Source: Glebionis coronaria (Eukaryota > Streptophyta > Magnoliopsida > Asterales > Asteraceae). Taken from it: a DNA stretch of 64,000 bases. The position numbers were made by a program, and so were the translations under genes. Shown in pieces: positions 23,166-35,972 of the stretch. The notes beneath the pieces were generated by a model that had not been told where the DNA came from, ran no database searches, and saw only the letters and a program-made list of their open reading frames with translations. The stretch lies in contig CM046877.1 of NCBI GenBank assembly GCA_025667525.1, positions 293,070,364-293,134,363 of the forward strand, read 5' to 3'. Within the stretch, counting starts at the first letter, position 1, and each line of letters starts with the position of its first letter.

Positions 23166-23224
23166 TGTCTTTTAAGATTATGTGTCCTTTTAGCTTATAA
23201 CTCAATCAACTTATTTTACCTTTA

Positions 23225-23326
23225 ATTCGAGGACGAATGATCCTTTAAGAGGGGAAGAATTGTAAAAACCCAACATTATCAGGTTCCTAATTCGAGGATG
23301 AATTATTCTTTTAGAGGGGGAAGAGT
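23225..23326 (+). promoter_or_regulatory. Duplicated polypurine-tract module of G2
   Basis: Two successive modules each read AATTCGAGGA(C/T)GAAT, then AGAGGGG(G)AAGA(A/G)T, then TGTAAAAA. The second copy is 66 bases after the first, and the TGTAAAA starts are at 23261 and 23327. The second best matches the G1 LTR start and is taken as the LTR boundary. Confidence 0.65.
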
Positions 23327-25540
23327 TGTAAAAATCGCCTTTAAAATCCTTTAACATTAATTACACGCAGTCTCAGACTTTATTTAAAACGTCACGTAAT
23401 TAATTATTTCAGAAAAATAATTAATATTAACTATTCAGGTATTACGTAAGTAATTAGTTTTCAGAAAAATAAATAAATTCATGACAGAATCTAAAACACG
23501 AACACGCACGTTTAAATGATTAAACACGAAACAAAAATCATATGTATATTGTTATATGGGCTGCGGCATAAGAGAAAGAAAAGAAAGGAAGGTAGGCCTT
23601 GAGCCCAGTCCATATTTAAAACAAACTAATAGGAGGTTTTATTTCTCTCTTTTCATTCGTACAAAAAATAACAAAAGAAACTAGGGTTTGTGTCTCTTTG
23701 GGAGCCACCGGCAAAAATACATTAAGGGGTTCGGATTTTGAGTTTTTATCATGGAATTTGGGGTTGTTATTGTTACTCCTTAATCACGCAGCATAGGTAT
23801 TCCATCTTTTCCTTTTTCTGTCTATAATCACGCATTCACGGGGTTTACACCAAGAACAAATAAGTTTATGATTATTAAACATGTTTAGTCAAACCATGGT
23901 CACGTTTTGTTTGGGTTTCACGAGAACCCAGACCTTAAGTTCTCAGTGTGAATTATTTTGACCAGCCGCGAGTGAAGGGTGGTTTTGGTATGGGACGGCA
24001 GCAACCAAAACCTACCACGGGGTATTTGGGTTTGTAAATAGTAGGAACCACCAACAGTCGATGGGAACCAGGGACACAACAGTGACCCTGGTTGACCAAA
24101 CAGTGGGAACCCAGAGTACAGCGGTGGCAACCTGCACTAGGCCGGTGGCTGTTGTTTGTTTGACGTCAGCAGGGGCCACAGTCGTGGCTGTGTGGGCTCG
24201 GTTTGGGCTTGACCCGAGACATGAGTGTCTCGGGAGGGTTTTGACACGGGTTACGAGTGCTCGTTTGAAAGATTAAAACAATAGGTTTATCTAACTAATA
24301 ATTAAATCATTTTTAGCAAATAAGTTTTATATCATAAATTAACCAAGTTATAAATGCTTTATTAATTTAATTTAGTAAATTAAATTAAAGATGATTTAAC
24401 GAGTTTTATTAATTAAAAGTATGATTTCATTTAAATGATTTAATTCTCCTGGAATCTATTTTGGAAACTTTCTATGTTAGGAAAGTTTTTATTTTTAGCA
24501 GGTTACTTATAACAGTATTTTAATACAAGAATACATATTATACACTAATCAAGATACAGTAAAATACACTAACCAGTAATACACAAGAACAGTCAGATTT
24601 ACTAGATAATACACAAGAACAGTCAGATTTACCAGATTTTACACAAAACAATAAAACAATACAAGAACATATAATCAAGTTAAGAACAGTAAGAATCAGT
24701 ACAAATAAATAGTAATCACGCAACTCATTCATGTCCTTTATTCATGTAGCTATTGTGAAATTAGGGTAGGAGTTTCTTCAGTTTTCCTCTTCAGTCAGTT
24801 ACTGGACACAAGGTACGGATTTCCCGTCCTTCAGTATGGACTTCCTTTCCTATGCATGGTTAGGATTTCCCGTCTCCAGCCAAATTTTTTCCCCAGTATA
24901 TGTTATAAACTTTACATAAATTGCCATGATAACTATGTTACCCTCTATAGCATAACGAGGTCACCCCTTTATGTATTCATGCATATGTTGTTACAGCACA
25001 TAACCTATATAAGCTCTTGGCACATAAAATACAGTAAATGCATGTTTTCATATTTAACAGATAATAGTTCAGCTTTACTAATTATAAACTAGACTTTTCA
25101 TAACATACACAGTTTCCTGCTACACTTTACTTATCAGTTTTACAGCTTGAGTAGTGGTTGTTTGTTTCATTTCAGTACTTCTTATCATGCTTTATATCCG
25201 TTCACTGAGCGTTATGCTCAACCGTAGTTTTCCTTTCATGTTCCAAACGGTAGGTACACAACGACGCTCTTAGGATTCTGAGAGTATGTACATTTGGATG
25301 GAAGTTATCTAGACCTCTTTAATTTATGCACTTCATACATTACGTTGCTTGTTTGGACATTGTTTTGTCCTTCCTTTCAGTACTTAATTATATATGTTTG
25401 AGTTTATGTTTGGACTACCGATGTTTGATTTCGGTATTTCCTTTATGGTCAATTAATGTTTTTAAGACATTTTCCTTGCATTCTTTGATGACACGCCATA
25501 AATATACGTAACGGTCCACTTATCCAAGTGGGGTGTTACA
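23327..25540 (+). repeat. G2 3' LTR
   Basis: This ~2.2 kb LTR starts TGTAAAAATCGCC and ends GGGGTGTTACA. Its last ~950 bases match the 5' LTR fragment. It includes an AT-rich part, a GC-rich block (23900-24270) with short ORFs on both strands, and a minisatellite relic (24465-24510). A TGGGCTGC / TTGAGCCCAGTCC stretch (23560-23610) precedes TAGGGTTT. ATGTA (25541-25545) is the candidate target duplication. Confidence 0.8.
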
Positions 25541-26308
25541 ATGTACATTTATTTGTACTTAGCTTTGCATGGTTTGTTCTTACCATTCTTAGATAATATT
25601 ATGCCTTCAAATGATAGTTTACAACTTTTTTATAATCTTTGATTACTTATTCATAGATTTTGTATATTCATACTTCACCATTCTTGCGTTTATAACTTAT
25701 TTATAGAGTTTCTAGGGTTTCTAAGGGATTTATGGCATTATATTTATATTTAAGATGTTATTATTCATAATATACTTATAGATTACTTGTAACTTAGACT
25801 TGATATATACATTATGTTTGAAACATATAAGAATATGTTGTAATTGAAGTTCAGGTTGTGAGGAGCAATTCATCTTACCAAGTAAGTCATAAAAGCAAAT
25901 ATTTCTAGTAAAATTTTCATATTCATACAATCATAGCACATAGCAGAGATGTGAAATTTATTTGTTGTCATAACTGATCCAAAGGACAAGGGGAAATACA
26001 TTTTGGTTGAGAAGCCCAAGCAAAATAAGAGAAAAAGGGATTATGGTGTAGATCCTAATGCAACAATTCAGGCAATGATCTTACAATCTATTAAATATTG
26101 TGATGTAGAATTGGATACTGAGGTTAGGAAGAAAAAGGAACAGGAAAGGGAAGAGGCTATAAAAAAATGGTGTGAGGGGAGAGCAAATGTTGAAGTAGGT
26201 CAGGGATCAGGAGAGACTATTGATGAAGAAAGATCCTAGATGTTCATGGAAAGCTATGCTAGAGAAAAGAACAACAATCTATCAAAAAATCAAAAAGACA
26301 GATCATGA
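25541..26308. other. Island not assigned to any LTR element
   Basis: These ~770 bases between G2 and the G1-like LTR match nothing else I can see in the window. The first ~400 bases are AT-rich without signals. The last ~330 hold a short open frame (25955-26239) and its continuation. This could be original pre-insertion DNA or part of a still older transposon. Confidence 0.5.
25955..26239 (+). pseudogene. Lysine/glutamate-rich open frame, unknown
   Basis: A frame open from 25955 encodes NLFVVITDPKDKGKYILVEK, then KQNKRKRDYG, and then NATIQAMILQSIKYCDVEL followed by a charged helix (RKKKEQEREEAIKKW) and ..GQGSGETIDEERS. It has no ATG near its start and ends at TAG 26237-26239. The same frame then continues as MFMESYAREKNNNLSKNQ up to the LTR. 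The codon pattern looks genuinely coding (bipartite basic cluster like a nuclear signal, charged coiled coil). I do not recognise the family. It could be an exon of a broken host gene or a transposon-borne fragment. Confidence 0.35.
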
Positions 26309-28484
26309 TGTAATACTCCATTTTGATAAATGGAAAATCACAGGATAATTATGGCATGTCATAAAAGCATACAAGATAAATGTCTTAAACATAAAATGAC
26401 CATAAAATAATCCGGAAACAAACATCGGATCCACATAAGCTCCACACACGAAATGCGTAAGTATAGAATGTAAGGAAAGGAATAAACAATGTCCAACAAA
26501 AGTATGTAAATGCATTAAAGAATGAAAGAAAGATGGCGCCTCATTCCATGCGCGTACTCTTGGATTCCTAGCTTTGCCCTTTAGTACCTGCCATATTGGG
26601 ACATGGAAACAAAAATAAGGCTAATAAATACGCTCAGTGTGCGGATATATAACATAGAATGTAACACATAAACATAAGCAAGTAATGAATAAAATGAATA
26701 GCAACAGAATAAATGTATGTTCTGGAAAACCTGGTTTAAGTCCATAAAACTGGTTTATATTTTTGAAAAGACTTATGTTTTGTTTATATTGAAAATCTGT
26801 ATTTTAAATATTCCGAGATCCCATATAGGTCATGTTATATCCATGTGCATGAATACTTGGAGGGGTGACCTCGTCATGCAATTAGAGGGGCTGCCTCTAA
26901 TTAATATATAAAATGAGTGGAGGGATCAGCTCCTGTAACGGATGCAAGGCACACACCACAGTTACCATGAAATCATACTATTTGTCCTAGGATGCACCGG
27001 TTCACCCCACATGATAATAATAGTAGTGTCCAAAACTTTCAAGGGACGCTGCGAGCATTCACTCTCACCGCTAAAGAGTCATAACACGATGCCTCCAGTG
27101 TTATGGTTATGGAACCCCATAACTAGGTGAAACTGGCATGCATGTATATAGCTCAGGCAATCTAAAAAAATCATACATATACTGGTGTGTTTAAGACTCT
27201 TAAACTACTGGGGAAAACAGATGGCTGCAAACGGGGAATCCTAATATAGGAAGAAAGATGTCCTTACTGAAGGAAGGAATATTCGTACCTTATGTCCAGT
27301 AAATGAAGACAAAAATGAATGTAGACGATTACTCCGACTTCACAATAGATACATAATTAAGGGACATAAATAAGAGTCAGTCTTACTTATACATACTTGT
27401 TATTTTGTTTACTTGACGTGTTCATACTTATTATACTTGTTCTTGTCTTGTCTTACTATTCCATGTTTTAAATCATGTATTTTTTATAGTTCCATGTGTT
27501 TTAGATTCATGTGTTTCATGTTTTAAGTGTTATTATACTTGTTAGAACACAATGAGTAACTTTCTAAAAATAGCAGGTTTCTATATATAGGAACTTTCTA
27601 AAAATAGTAGGTTTCCATATATAGTAACTTTCCAAAAATAGAAAGTTTCCCTATTTAGCATGTTTCTATAAGTAGTATGTTACCATATTTAACGTATTAC
27701 CATAAATAGCATGTTACCATATTTAGTATATTTTTATAAATATCATATTACCATATTTATTATTTTGCCATAACTAATATACTTCCATAAATAGTCATGT
27801 TTCCATATTTAATTATATACTTATTTTATGTCATGTATTATTATATCATAAAGTTTAATAATTAATAAATACATAGCTTATTATTAGTTAATAATGTCAT
27901 GCCATGTTATTATAAGTTTATTATTAATCAATAATATTACATATTTCATGTTATTAAACTTTATCATAAAAACTATAAATTAATTTAACCTAAGTTTAAT
28001 TAATTATATTCATGTCCATAAATAATTAAATAATTAATTATTATAACCTAATTTTTTATTTAATTAGATTAAAATTAATTAATAGCAAGATTAACTAAAT
28101 CATAACATAAACTTATTATACATGTTGGTTTAATTACATGTTCATAAAAATATTAGTACCCGAACCAAAATCCCGAGACCCGACACCCGAGCACCACGAC
28201 CCGAAAGCCGTGGCGCCGAGGTCGTATCCCGTCCGAACCACAAACCTACACCGAGAGTCGAAGCTTTCGACTTCGCGGCTGCGTTTGAAACGACACCAAC
28301 CCCAGCCTTGGTCGGGGTCCATCTCTGCCCGAGAACCACGCCGAGCCCCTCTTGGGGTCTCGGTCGGTGCTGAACAAACGCCACAACCTCCATGTTGGGG
28401 GTGTGGTGTCTCGGCTGTAAACAAACCACCACCGCCGACCACAGTGGTGCGGCGGTTGGTCACCGAACGCCACCGATACCGAAT
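26309..28484 (-). repeat. G1-like LTR, truncated by G3
   Basis: The plus strand begins TGTAATACTCCATTTTGATAAATGG, closely like the G1 LTR end (14439). It then follows the same order: AGTATTTGCTCAGTG-like promoter-distal words, ACTTGGAGGGGTGACCTCGTCATG, a diverged minisatellite (27555-27800), AT-rich tracts and a GC-rich block (28150-28480). No primer site lies outside its TG end, so it is a 3' LTR or a solo LTR in minus orientation. It stops at G3, and its remainder is predicted beyond the window. Confidence 0.75.
28150..28480. other. GC-rich block in the G1-like LTR
   Basis: About 330 bases rich in CCCGAG, CCGAGACCCG and GTCGG words stand out sharply from AT-rich flanks. ORFs of 75-158 codons cover it on both strands simply because stop words are rare. 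None shows a recognisable domain. Equivalent but diverged GC blocks occur in G1 (9230-9440; 16450-16650) and G2 (23900-24270) LTRs. Confidence 0.6.
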
Positions 28485-31140
28485 CTTTTTAACACCCCCA
28501 ATTTACATTGCGCAGCGGAAATACACAATTGGGTGTTATTCACAAACTTCATTTCACAAACTCTTTATACGACCTAAAAACAGTATTTTTAGGAAAAAAT
28601 GGGAAATAATTTAAATCAATGTCTAAAACCTTCAATCCCAAGAAAAATCAGTTTAAAAATATACCAGTGTAGCGTACAGGTCCCCTAGTATCTTAACAAA
28701 TCGACAAACCTTTTACCAAAATACTTGACCGTATAATATAAATTTATGACGAATGGGAAAGAAATCTGTTTTAGACCAAATTACTACAATAGCAATCCCG
28801 CAATCCTTCTCCAACAAGCTTCGCAACTCAACAACTTTAAGTACCTGAAATACATGCTTAAAATCATCCACACAAAGGTTGAGCAAGTCTATAGGTTTTA
28901 CAAAATATAATTGAACACATCGTAAAAATCATTTACAATTGTTTAATAGGATTGTGGCCATACAATCTATTAATCAGGTATTTCATCTTATAGCAATAGC
29001 TAATGAATTGTATTAAGCTCATGACACCGACCCCTTAACTTAGTTACCCACGCCAAATGCCAGCATGACTATAAGAATTCCAGTGCCCCTACTAGGGTGT
29101 CAATTGCAAGAATACCAATTCTCATTCTCTTAAAATTATCTTTCCTAGAGGTTACTCAGCGTAATGCCCTGGTCTCAGATAGGGTTGTCAGCCCAATAGT
29201 ACTATTATTAGAATAAGCGGCTATTCCCAACTCACATCAAGTCAGAAGATAGTTAACGGCTCATGAATTTAGAGACTTTTGCAATTTAGGTACTTATACA
29301 ATTCAAATCAACAAACGCAACAAAGGCAACATTCGGGTCCAACAATTACTCATGACATGTGTTCATTTTACTTCAAATAGCATGTACCCCCTCGCGGGTT
29401 TTAAAATCATTAAAACAAGTATAAAGCGAGGCTATAGACTCACCTGAAGTATTAACAATAGTATGACAACTTTCAACGATCAATGATGCTCGTCGAACAC
29501 GAAATTCACAATCTATCAAAACAAAACGCGTGCCTTTAATAATTCATCCAAATAATATTTCATACTTGATAAAATGAAATAAATATCTCAAAGTAAAAAT
29601 CAAACTCACACCATACTCAATTTAATACATCCTTCTTACATACACTTTTATATTTTTATTCTTTCAAAAACTATCGATAAATATATGTTAATCGTCTAAA
29701 CTGTTTTCCTTACTTAAACACGTCAATAGATTATGATACTAATCATAAATTTCACTTACAATATATAGAAAGACCTCCCAAAAGTTGGTTAAAAGATTTT
29801 AATTTTAAAGTTCCCTGCCCGACTCATTTTCGAACTACAAAAACCGGACAGTTTTACGTCAACAATTCATATAGTCTTTTTAACTCATTTATATTACTCC
29901 GTTTACAAAACCGACATTAAACTTTGAAAATAAACTTAACATCCTCATGATTATCATTTATCATCAGTCCATGACTCATTTCAAACTCCTTTTTATATTC
30001 CCCGAGATTCGATCCAAATATCGACAACAATTATATATTGTGCCGATACTCGTCTCCTGGTACACGAATAATCAAACTAACGTAACTTTTCGCTCGTTTG
30101 GAGCTAGAAGCTCTACCTTATACCAAATCTAAGCTTAAGACATCCTATACAACAATATCTAATTAGTTCATATCAAACGCAAACTCATATTTTCTGAAAA
30201 TTAACTTTAATAATCTGTTCAAAAATACATCTTTAAAAATCAATCAAAATCAAATTTTCACCACATTTTAACATCATATTTACCACTATAATCATCCAAA
30301 TACTACAACTTTCAATCCTAACATGCTAAATCATCCTAAATGATCAAATCAAATAAAACCCAACTAAAATTTTCAACATGCAATCATCAAAAATAATATA
30401 TAACAAGATAAACACCTACATACAACCATTATTCAAGATCAAAACACAAGATTTTTCACCAAAAATGGGTTTTACAAAAATATTCTTGCATGTGGCCAAA
30501 TTTCATACCAATGTGTAGAGATTGATGAAACTAAGATGGGTCTTTGATTAGAATTAAGAGATTTAATCTCAAAATTTAAAATCAAGGGGTGTTTGTTCTT
30601 GTTTGGTGGAAGGACAAAGAAAGAAAAGAGGAGGGAGAGAGAAAATTTGCATGTGTTCTGTTTGTGTATGTGTTTTTGTTTTAGTTTTTCCATTTTATAT
30701 GGTAAAAGTTTAGGGTAGTTTTTGCCAATTGTGATTCTTGTGGACCAAAATGCAAATTCTTGGTTAAAAAGCGGGAAATGACTATTAGTCACTTTTAAAA
30801 ATATTTACGTGTCTCGGGTTTCATAAAAATACTTCTCAAAACTTAAAACGCACACAAAATATGATATTATATAGTCCCGGCACGACTTAATACGACATTA
30901 AAAATAAAAACGTCAAAATATTAAACATCGACATGTCTAAAATAAAAACGTAAAATCTCGGGCATCCGTTGATATCATCATCACTAATAATCCTCGCAAC
31001 TCGTCAAAACGTAAAAATATAACTTTCAATCATTTATCCAAATCAAATCACCAATCATCATAATAATCAATCTCGTCAAAATTTTCAAAAATATACGTAA
31101 AAATATAATTAAATAATGACCACGGGTTTGGGTTGTCACA
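28485..31140 (-). repeat. G3 3' LTR
   Basis: The first ~1.28 kb of the plus strand aligns with 36657-37922, including AACACCCCCAATTTACATTG and AGCGTAATGCCCTGGTCTC. The LTR starts TGTGACAACCC (element orientation, 31140) but its other end reads GGTGTTAAA, not a canonical CA. A short inverted pair, AACACCC...GGGTGTT, lies at that edge. It contains no convincing ORF; the rest is AT-rich. Confidence 0.75.
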
Positions 31141-31160
31141 TCCGACCCTCCTAAAAGAGA
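31141..31160 (-). promoter_or_regulatory. G3 polypurine tract
   Basis: In element orientation TCTCTTTTAGGAGGGTCGGA directly precedes the LTR start TGTGACAACCC. AGGAGGG is the purine core. Confidence 0.55.
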
Positions 31161-32046
31161 GCGACGTCCTGGCGCTCAACCCGACTCACACTCGCACTTC
31201 CTCACTTCTAGAGTCAACGTGACCTCTTATCCTCGAGAGATACTCTCGTCTTTCACACCAGTTCAACTCAATCTTTATGATATCACCATATCCACAAATA
31301 TTACTTCACTTAACTTCCAAATTTCATCTTCTATTATGCTAATATTCCTTACTCATTCATACTCCTTCTGCATCACTTTCTCAGTTCCATTCGGTTGTAT
31401 GGTGATCTTACGACTATGTAAGTTCTCAAATCAAGACGCTCAATTATCATCGCATAAAGATTTCATCTTCACTAGGTTCCATCAGTCCTCATAGTGATAT
31501 ATTAAAGATATCATCATCCCATGTTTCAATTGTATGTTGATGTGATTGAAACCAAATTCAATTGCCATCATTCAATTCATCCTTTCACTCTGTCCGTTGC
31601 TTTCCGAAAACACGCAATATTCCTTCTTCTTGACTCAATTCTTCTCACTTTCTGTAAAAATCTCTAATACTCAAAAGTCAATCTCAGTCTCTGGGTTACA
31701 TATAATATGTTCCAACCTTATTCAATACTCATACCTTGTCACCGCGATTTCGAATATTAAAAAATTACCCTGTCTCTATGTCCTGAGGTTACACTCAAAC
31801 TAAACACAATGAGATTATCAATAATTCTGACCAGTCACTTATATACTTCCTATACTCATTTCCACTTTCATTCAATCTAGCAATCACTACACTGAATTAT
31901 TGTACCTTCCATAGTACATTATTACATATTCCTCATATCATATATTGTTTAAATAACTCCGTTAGTCTCACATATTCAAATCTGAAATGTATAATGGTCA
32001 GATCACTTCTTGTTATCGTAATACAGCTTATTCCAATAAGATTGTA

Positions 32047-32229
32047 TCAATACTTCAACTTGTGAAATTCCTTTAGTACTACTTGTGACACTCTCAGCAC
32101 TCTTAGCATAATTAATTTTTCTTTGATCCGAAAAATTTCATTCACCACTGGTCCATGCATTCTTAACACATCCTCTGATCTAATGGAAGAAAAATTAGAT
32201 AAATCACAATAACCATTTTTGTCCCACAA
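32047..32229 (-). pseudogene. G3 integrase fragment
   Basis: This 60-codon frame encodes GPVVNEIFRIKEKLIMLRVLRVSQ, resembling the GP.....T..I..IK.RL..ARSRQKSYAD segment at the end of Ty3/gypsy integrase, with decay. It lies ~900 bases before the polypurine tract, where that segment is expected. The upstream integrase (32230-32900) is not readable. Confidence 0.4.
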
Positions 32230-32949
32230 TTACATACATCTCAACTCTCTCATTTCTATTACCATTCTATTCCAAAATTTTCAACAATCTGTTGATCTTC
32301 TTTCTTTGGCATCCCTTTTCCATTAGTTTATCAATTCGATTCTAACTTTCTTTCCATTCTATCCATTCTGCTTATTGTTACCAATATTCCAAAATCTCAA
32401 GACTCAAGAGTCAATTCTCAATTACTTTAGAAATCTTATAAACCCTTTTTCCTTCTCCTCCTTACTAAATACTCACTAGTCGATAGTGAAAGTATCCACA
32501 CTCATCCTTCATAATCTAAAACACACCTCGTAATACAGAACTATAACATATCTCATCTATAATTTACTGATTATTATTTCCTAGTCATCATTAGGTAATC
32601 CTTAACTCCTTCCTTTTAAAATTCTCGAATGACATTTATAATTAAGTCCTTATTATCCTTATTTTCTTCATACTTGATTCCATACAAGTAATACTTTACA
32701 GTCCCAAAATAAATACCACATTGTCAAAACTCATGATCATATAAATCCCATTATACTTCTTTATTCAAGTCAACACACAACTATTACTTCCTCTTTCCAT
32801 TTGATATTATCCAAATATCATCACCGCAGCTCTAAAATTCCTTAGATTCCTCCAATGCTAACTATACAAGCATAGAACTTCAATCTATCCTCAACGTTCA
32901 TAAACAACTTCCTCAACTACAAAAATTAGATCTCAAAACTACAACTTAG

Positions 32950-33110
32950 ATATATGAGTGGATTTCACACATTTAGTTCTTCTTTGTCAGCTTTATCAAT
33001 GGTTCAACAATCAGTTAAAACCTTTCGAGAAACCCCCAATAATACTCAGCCTACACAAAGGAATTGACAAGATTCAGTCGGTTTCGTCGGTATCGACAAA
33101 GCCTTAATCG
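32950..33110 (-). pseudogene. G3 RT-RNase H junction fragment
   Basis: Reading the minus strand in two frames gives LSIPTKPTE..QFL, then a GFSKGF / RKVL segment, then TIDKADKEE. This corresponds to the LP.PTKPTEIRSFLGLAGYYRRFI.GFSKIA.PL..LTKK connection of Ty3/gypsy RT. The RT proper (33110-33900) should precede it but has too many changes to delimit by eye. Confidence 0.45.
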
Positions 33111-33906
33111 TTTCAATCTAGTCAGATTTTCACGATCACTTCAGCCATAAATCGCACATTCTAAAATGTCTATACTAAGTCCAACCAAAATTCATATCCA
33201 AAGAATTTTTACACACCATTCCTCTTTCCCTAACAATTTTTCAATTGTTATCAAATACTTTCCTTTCCTTCAATCATCAGTAATGTATACCGATTTCTGA
33301 TACTCAGTTTGTTAATTCTCGCAGCAATCATCTTATCTTCAAAACATCCAGCTTCTTTCCTTACTTCCATTATTACTTCTCTGATGACTTACCCTTCTAG
33401 TCTAATCAGATTGTCCTTACTGTCTCATCTGCCAACCATTACAATCAATCATATTACCATCCTCAACTTCCTGTCAATGCCATATAACAAAATATACAAT
33501 CAGATTGCATAACTCCCATCACTAAGCTAACACAAAGCTTCTTCTTCCCAAGACGAAAGTGAACTCTACGATTCCGCAGAACAATCACAAAATACTCTTA
33601 AATACTAACTCATCTTCTCATTCTCTTCCGACTACTACTGGTAAAGCGCACATCAAATTCGATCTATTACAATTTCCTCCTACATACCTTTTCATCATTG
33701 ACCTATAAAATCTTCAAATAAAAACTCCCACTGATTACTTCCTGAAATCAGTACTCAATGCTCAACAACATTCCAATTTAATTCTTTCCACCTTTACTTA
33801 TCATATCATATGATATTCATCCTTATTCCGTTTAACTTTCTCACAACTCTACTTCAGTTAATTGCGCAATACCTCTTAATTCCATAAGCTCAGAAAATAT
33901 CCCCTT

Positions 33907-34150
<244 letters not shown>

Positions 34151-34244
34151 GTAACAATCCTTCCATCGGTTAATTTCTCATTTCAACCAATCGCAAATTC
34201 TTGTTGATTTCTCGTCCTTAGGTCAATTAAAATCTAACATCTTC

Positions 34245-34385
34245 AAATCTCAATATATCCTCAATAACACCTTCAAAATTTCAATACACCATCAATAACA
34301 CCTTCAGGATTCCAATATCCCATCAATAACACCTTTAGAATTTCAACACACTATTAATAACACCTTCAAGATTCCATTGGAATCC
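34245..34385. repeat. Tandem repeat in G3 interior (AATAACACCTTCA unit)
   Basis: About four ~33-base units carry AATAACACCTTCAAGATTCC with variants such as AATTTCAATACACCATC. It lies beside the (TA)n tract and upstream of RT in element orientation. Confidence 0.7.
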
Positions 34386-35094
34386 TAACTCAATGATTAA
34401 GATAAGAATATGCAAATTACTACATCTGAATCTCAAATCTTATCATCATTTTCAAAATATAGGCTGTGGTAGCAGCAACATTCCTTTCATATTGATTTTC
34501 CATTATCTGAATAATTCCTTTATTTAATCTCCTTTACCGAAATGAAAACATTTCCTTACCATATAAATACTAATTCCTATACCACACTCCTTGTTATTCC
34601 TTCAACAGCCCGACCTACAGCTAGTCCGTATTTACGACCACTAATTAGATAATTACTTAATTGGTATAAAATATATGTGATCTACATATCATACTTCCTT
34701 CTGCTTACCCGATTCATAGTAACCGCATGAATACCGTCTCTTCTTATCTTAGACTGTTAAACTCCAAGTTTACCTTCTCTTATAGGAAATAAATTTCCTA
34801 TTCCTTACAGTCATTCGTAACAATATCGTTCCTTTACCCTTTTCTGCCATACTTAATTTCAAATTAGGATCAATCTTTAAATTACTATCTCCTTTCGTTA
34901 TAGTTGAACATTCCCAAATGACTGTTGATATACCAAACATCCATCAGCTACTCGAACTTATCCTTGTAGTTGCACCTTTCCAATTACCATAAATATTCAT
35001 ACAACACTCTTCACCGCATCTCTTCTCATTCCTAGGAATCTAACACACAGACATCCTTTTAAACCTCGAAGAATAGCGGCAACATCTCCAACTG

Positions 35095-35165
35095 GAACAA
35101 CACCATCTTCAGTCTCAGCATCATCTTCAACTAGAACAACACCATCTTCAATCTCAGCACCTCGT
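35095..35165. repeat. Short tandem duplication in G3
   Basis: AACAACACCATCTTCA followed by (G/A)TCTCAGCA occurs twice, ~48 bases apart. In the minus frame it encodes repeated EIEDGVVLVEDDAETEDGVVPV. It probably lies in the gag or protease region, but I cannot identify a domain. Confidence 0.5.
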
Positions 35166-35671
35166 CTCTTCGCAGCACTATCAGCTTCAAACAATCTAAC
35201 AACTATTCCCACGATCATATAATCTACCCTATTGTTAACAACCTTTGGAGACATATTTCAAGATACTCAGTCACACAAGAATCCCTGCTTATGACAAAAA
35301 CATATCTCACTCAACTCTTCCTATGTGATAACAGTAGAAAGAAACATAATAAATATACACATCGAGATAGAAAGAATAGGATCTTTTCATCAAGATATAT
35401 CATGAATACTACATGCGCCAACAACACAATACTACCTCAATTCCACAATCATTTCACAAAAAGAGAATAACGAAGACACATCAAAATACTAAAGCGTAAT
35501 AGTAGATTTCATCCATAAATTCGAGAAAATCGTAACAAAATCTTGTCACTACAGTCACTTACCCTTATCATCCTAAACAACAACAATAATCCATCATAAT
35601 ACTACCTCACAACATCTAAATAATCCAAATACAACACAACAATACATAAACTAAAATACAACAAAGATCCA

Positions 35672-35712
35672 TCACTCCGTTAATCCATCACTCCGTTAAT
35701 CCATCACTCCAT
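35672..35712. repeat. CTCCGTTAATCCATCA triplicate
   Basis: A 16-base unit is repeated head to tail about three times, with the last unit diverging. It lies in the probable gag region of G3. Confidence 0.7.
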
Positions 35713-35972
35713 AGGATGTGCTCCATCATTTTCCCCAACTTGGCTCGTCCATGCTTCATATACATCTGGTCCTAACTTGCAGCACCTCTATTTTGAATCA
35801 AACACGGCGGATTCTTAAATCCATACCTCAAATGTGCTCCTTGACACGGAGGATCTATCATATAATGTGAATCAGCATACACCTCACTATCCTGGAACTT
35901 CCAATGCGGTCCAAGATACGACCCAAGATGAGCTATATATTCACTTAACCTGCGAATCCTATCTATCTCTTT

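Larger units (their letters stand above)
17428..25540 (+). mobile_element. G2: chromovirus-type Ty3/gypsy element, decayed
   Basis: This plus-strand relative of G1 has a 5' LTR fragment (17428-18647), primer site (18652), structured leader, decayed gag and pol, polypurine tract (duplicated) and 3' LTR (23327-25540). The LTR ends are shared: GGTGTTACA at 18647 and 25540. The sequence from 17428 (AGAATAGTCAGATTTACC) recurs inside the 3' LTR near 24592, so the 5' LTR lost its first part to the G1 insertion. Many stops and frame changes indicate an older copy than G1's insertion. Confidence 0.8.

Noticed and set aside
22645..23175. 176-codon plus-strand frame
   Set aside because: It mixes CACGTTC minisatellite with a chromodomain trace in a decayed element; not a single gene.
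26281..26308. Primer binding site next to the G1-like LTR
   Set aside because: Sequence before TGTAATACTCC (CAGATCATGA) does not match an initiator-Met complement well, so this edge is treated as the outer LTR end.
28138..28614. 158-codon plus-strand frame and overlapping minus frames
   Set aside because: It lies in a GC-rich LTR block with few stop words, is open on both strands, has no domain, and crosses the G1-like LTR/G3 junction.
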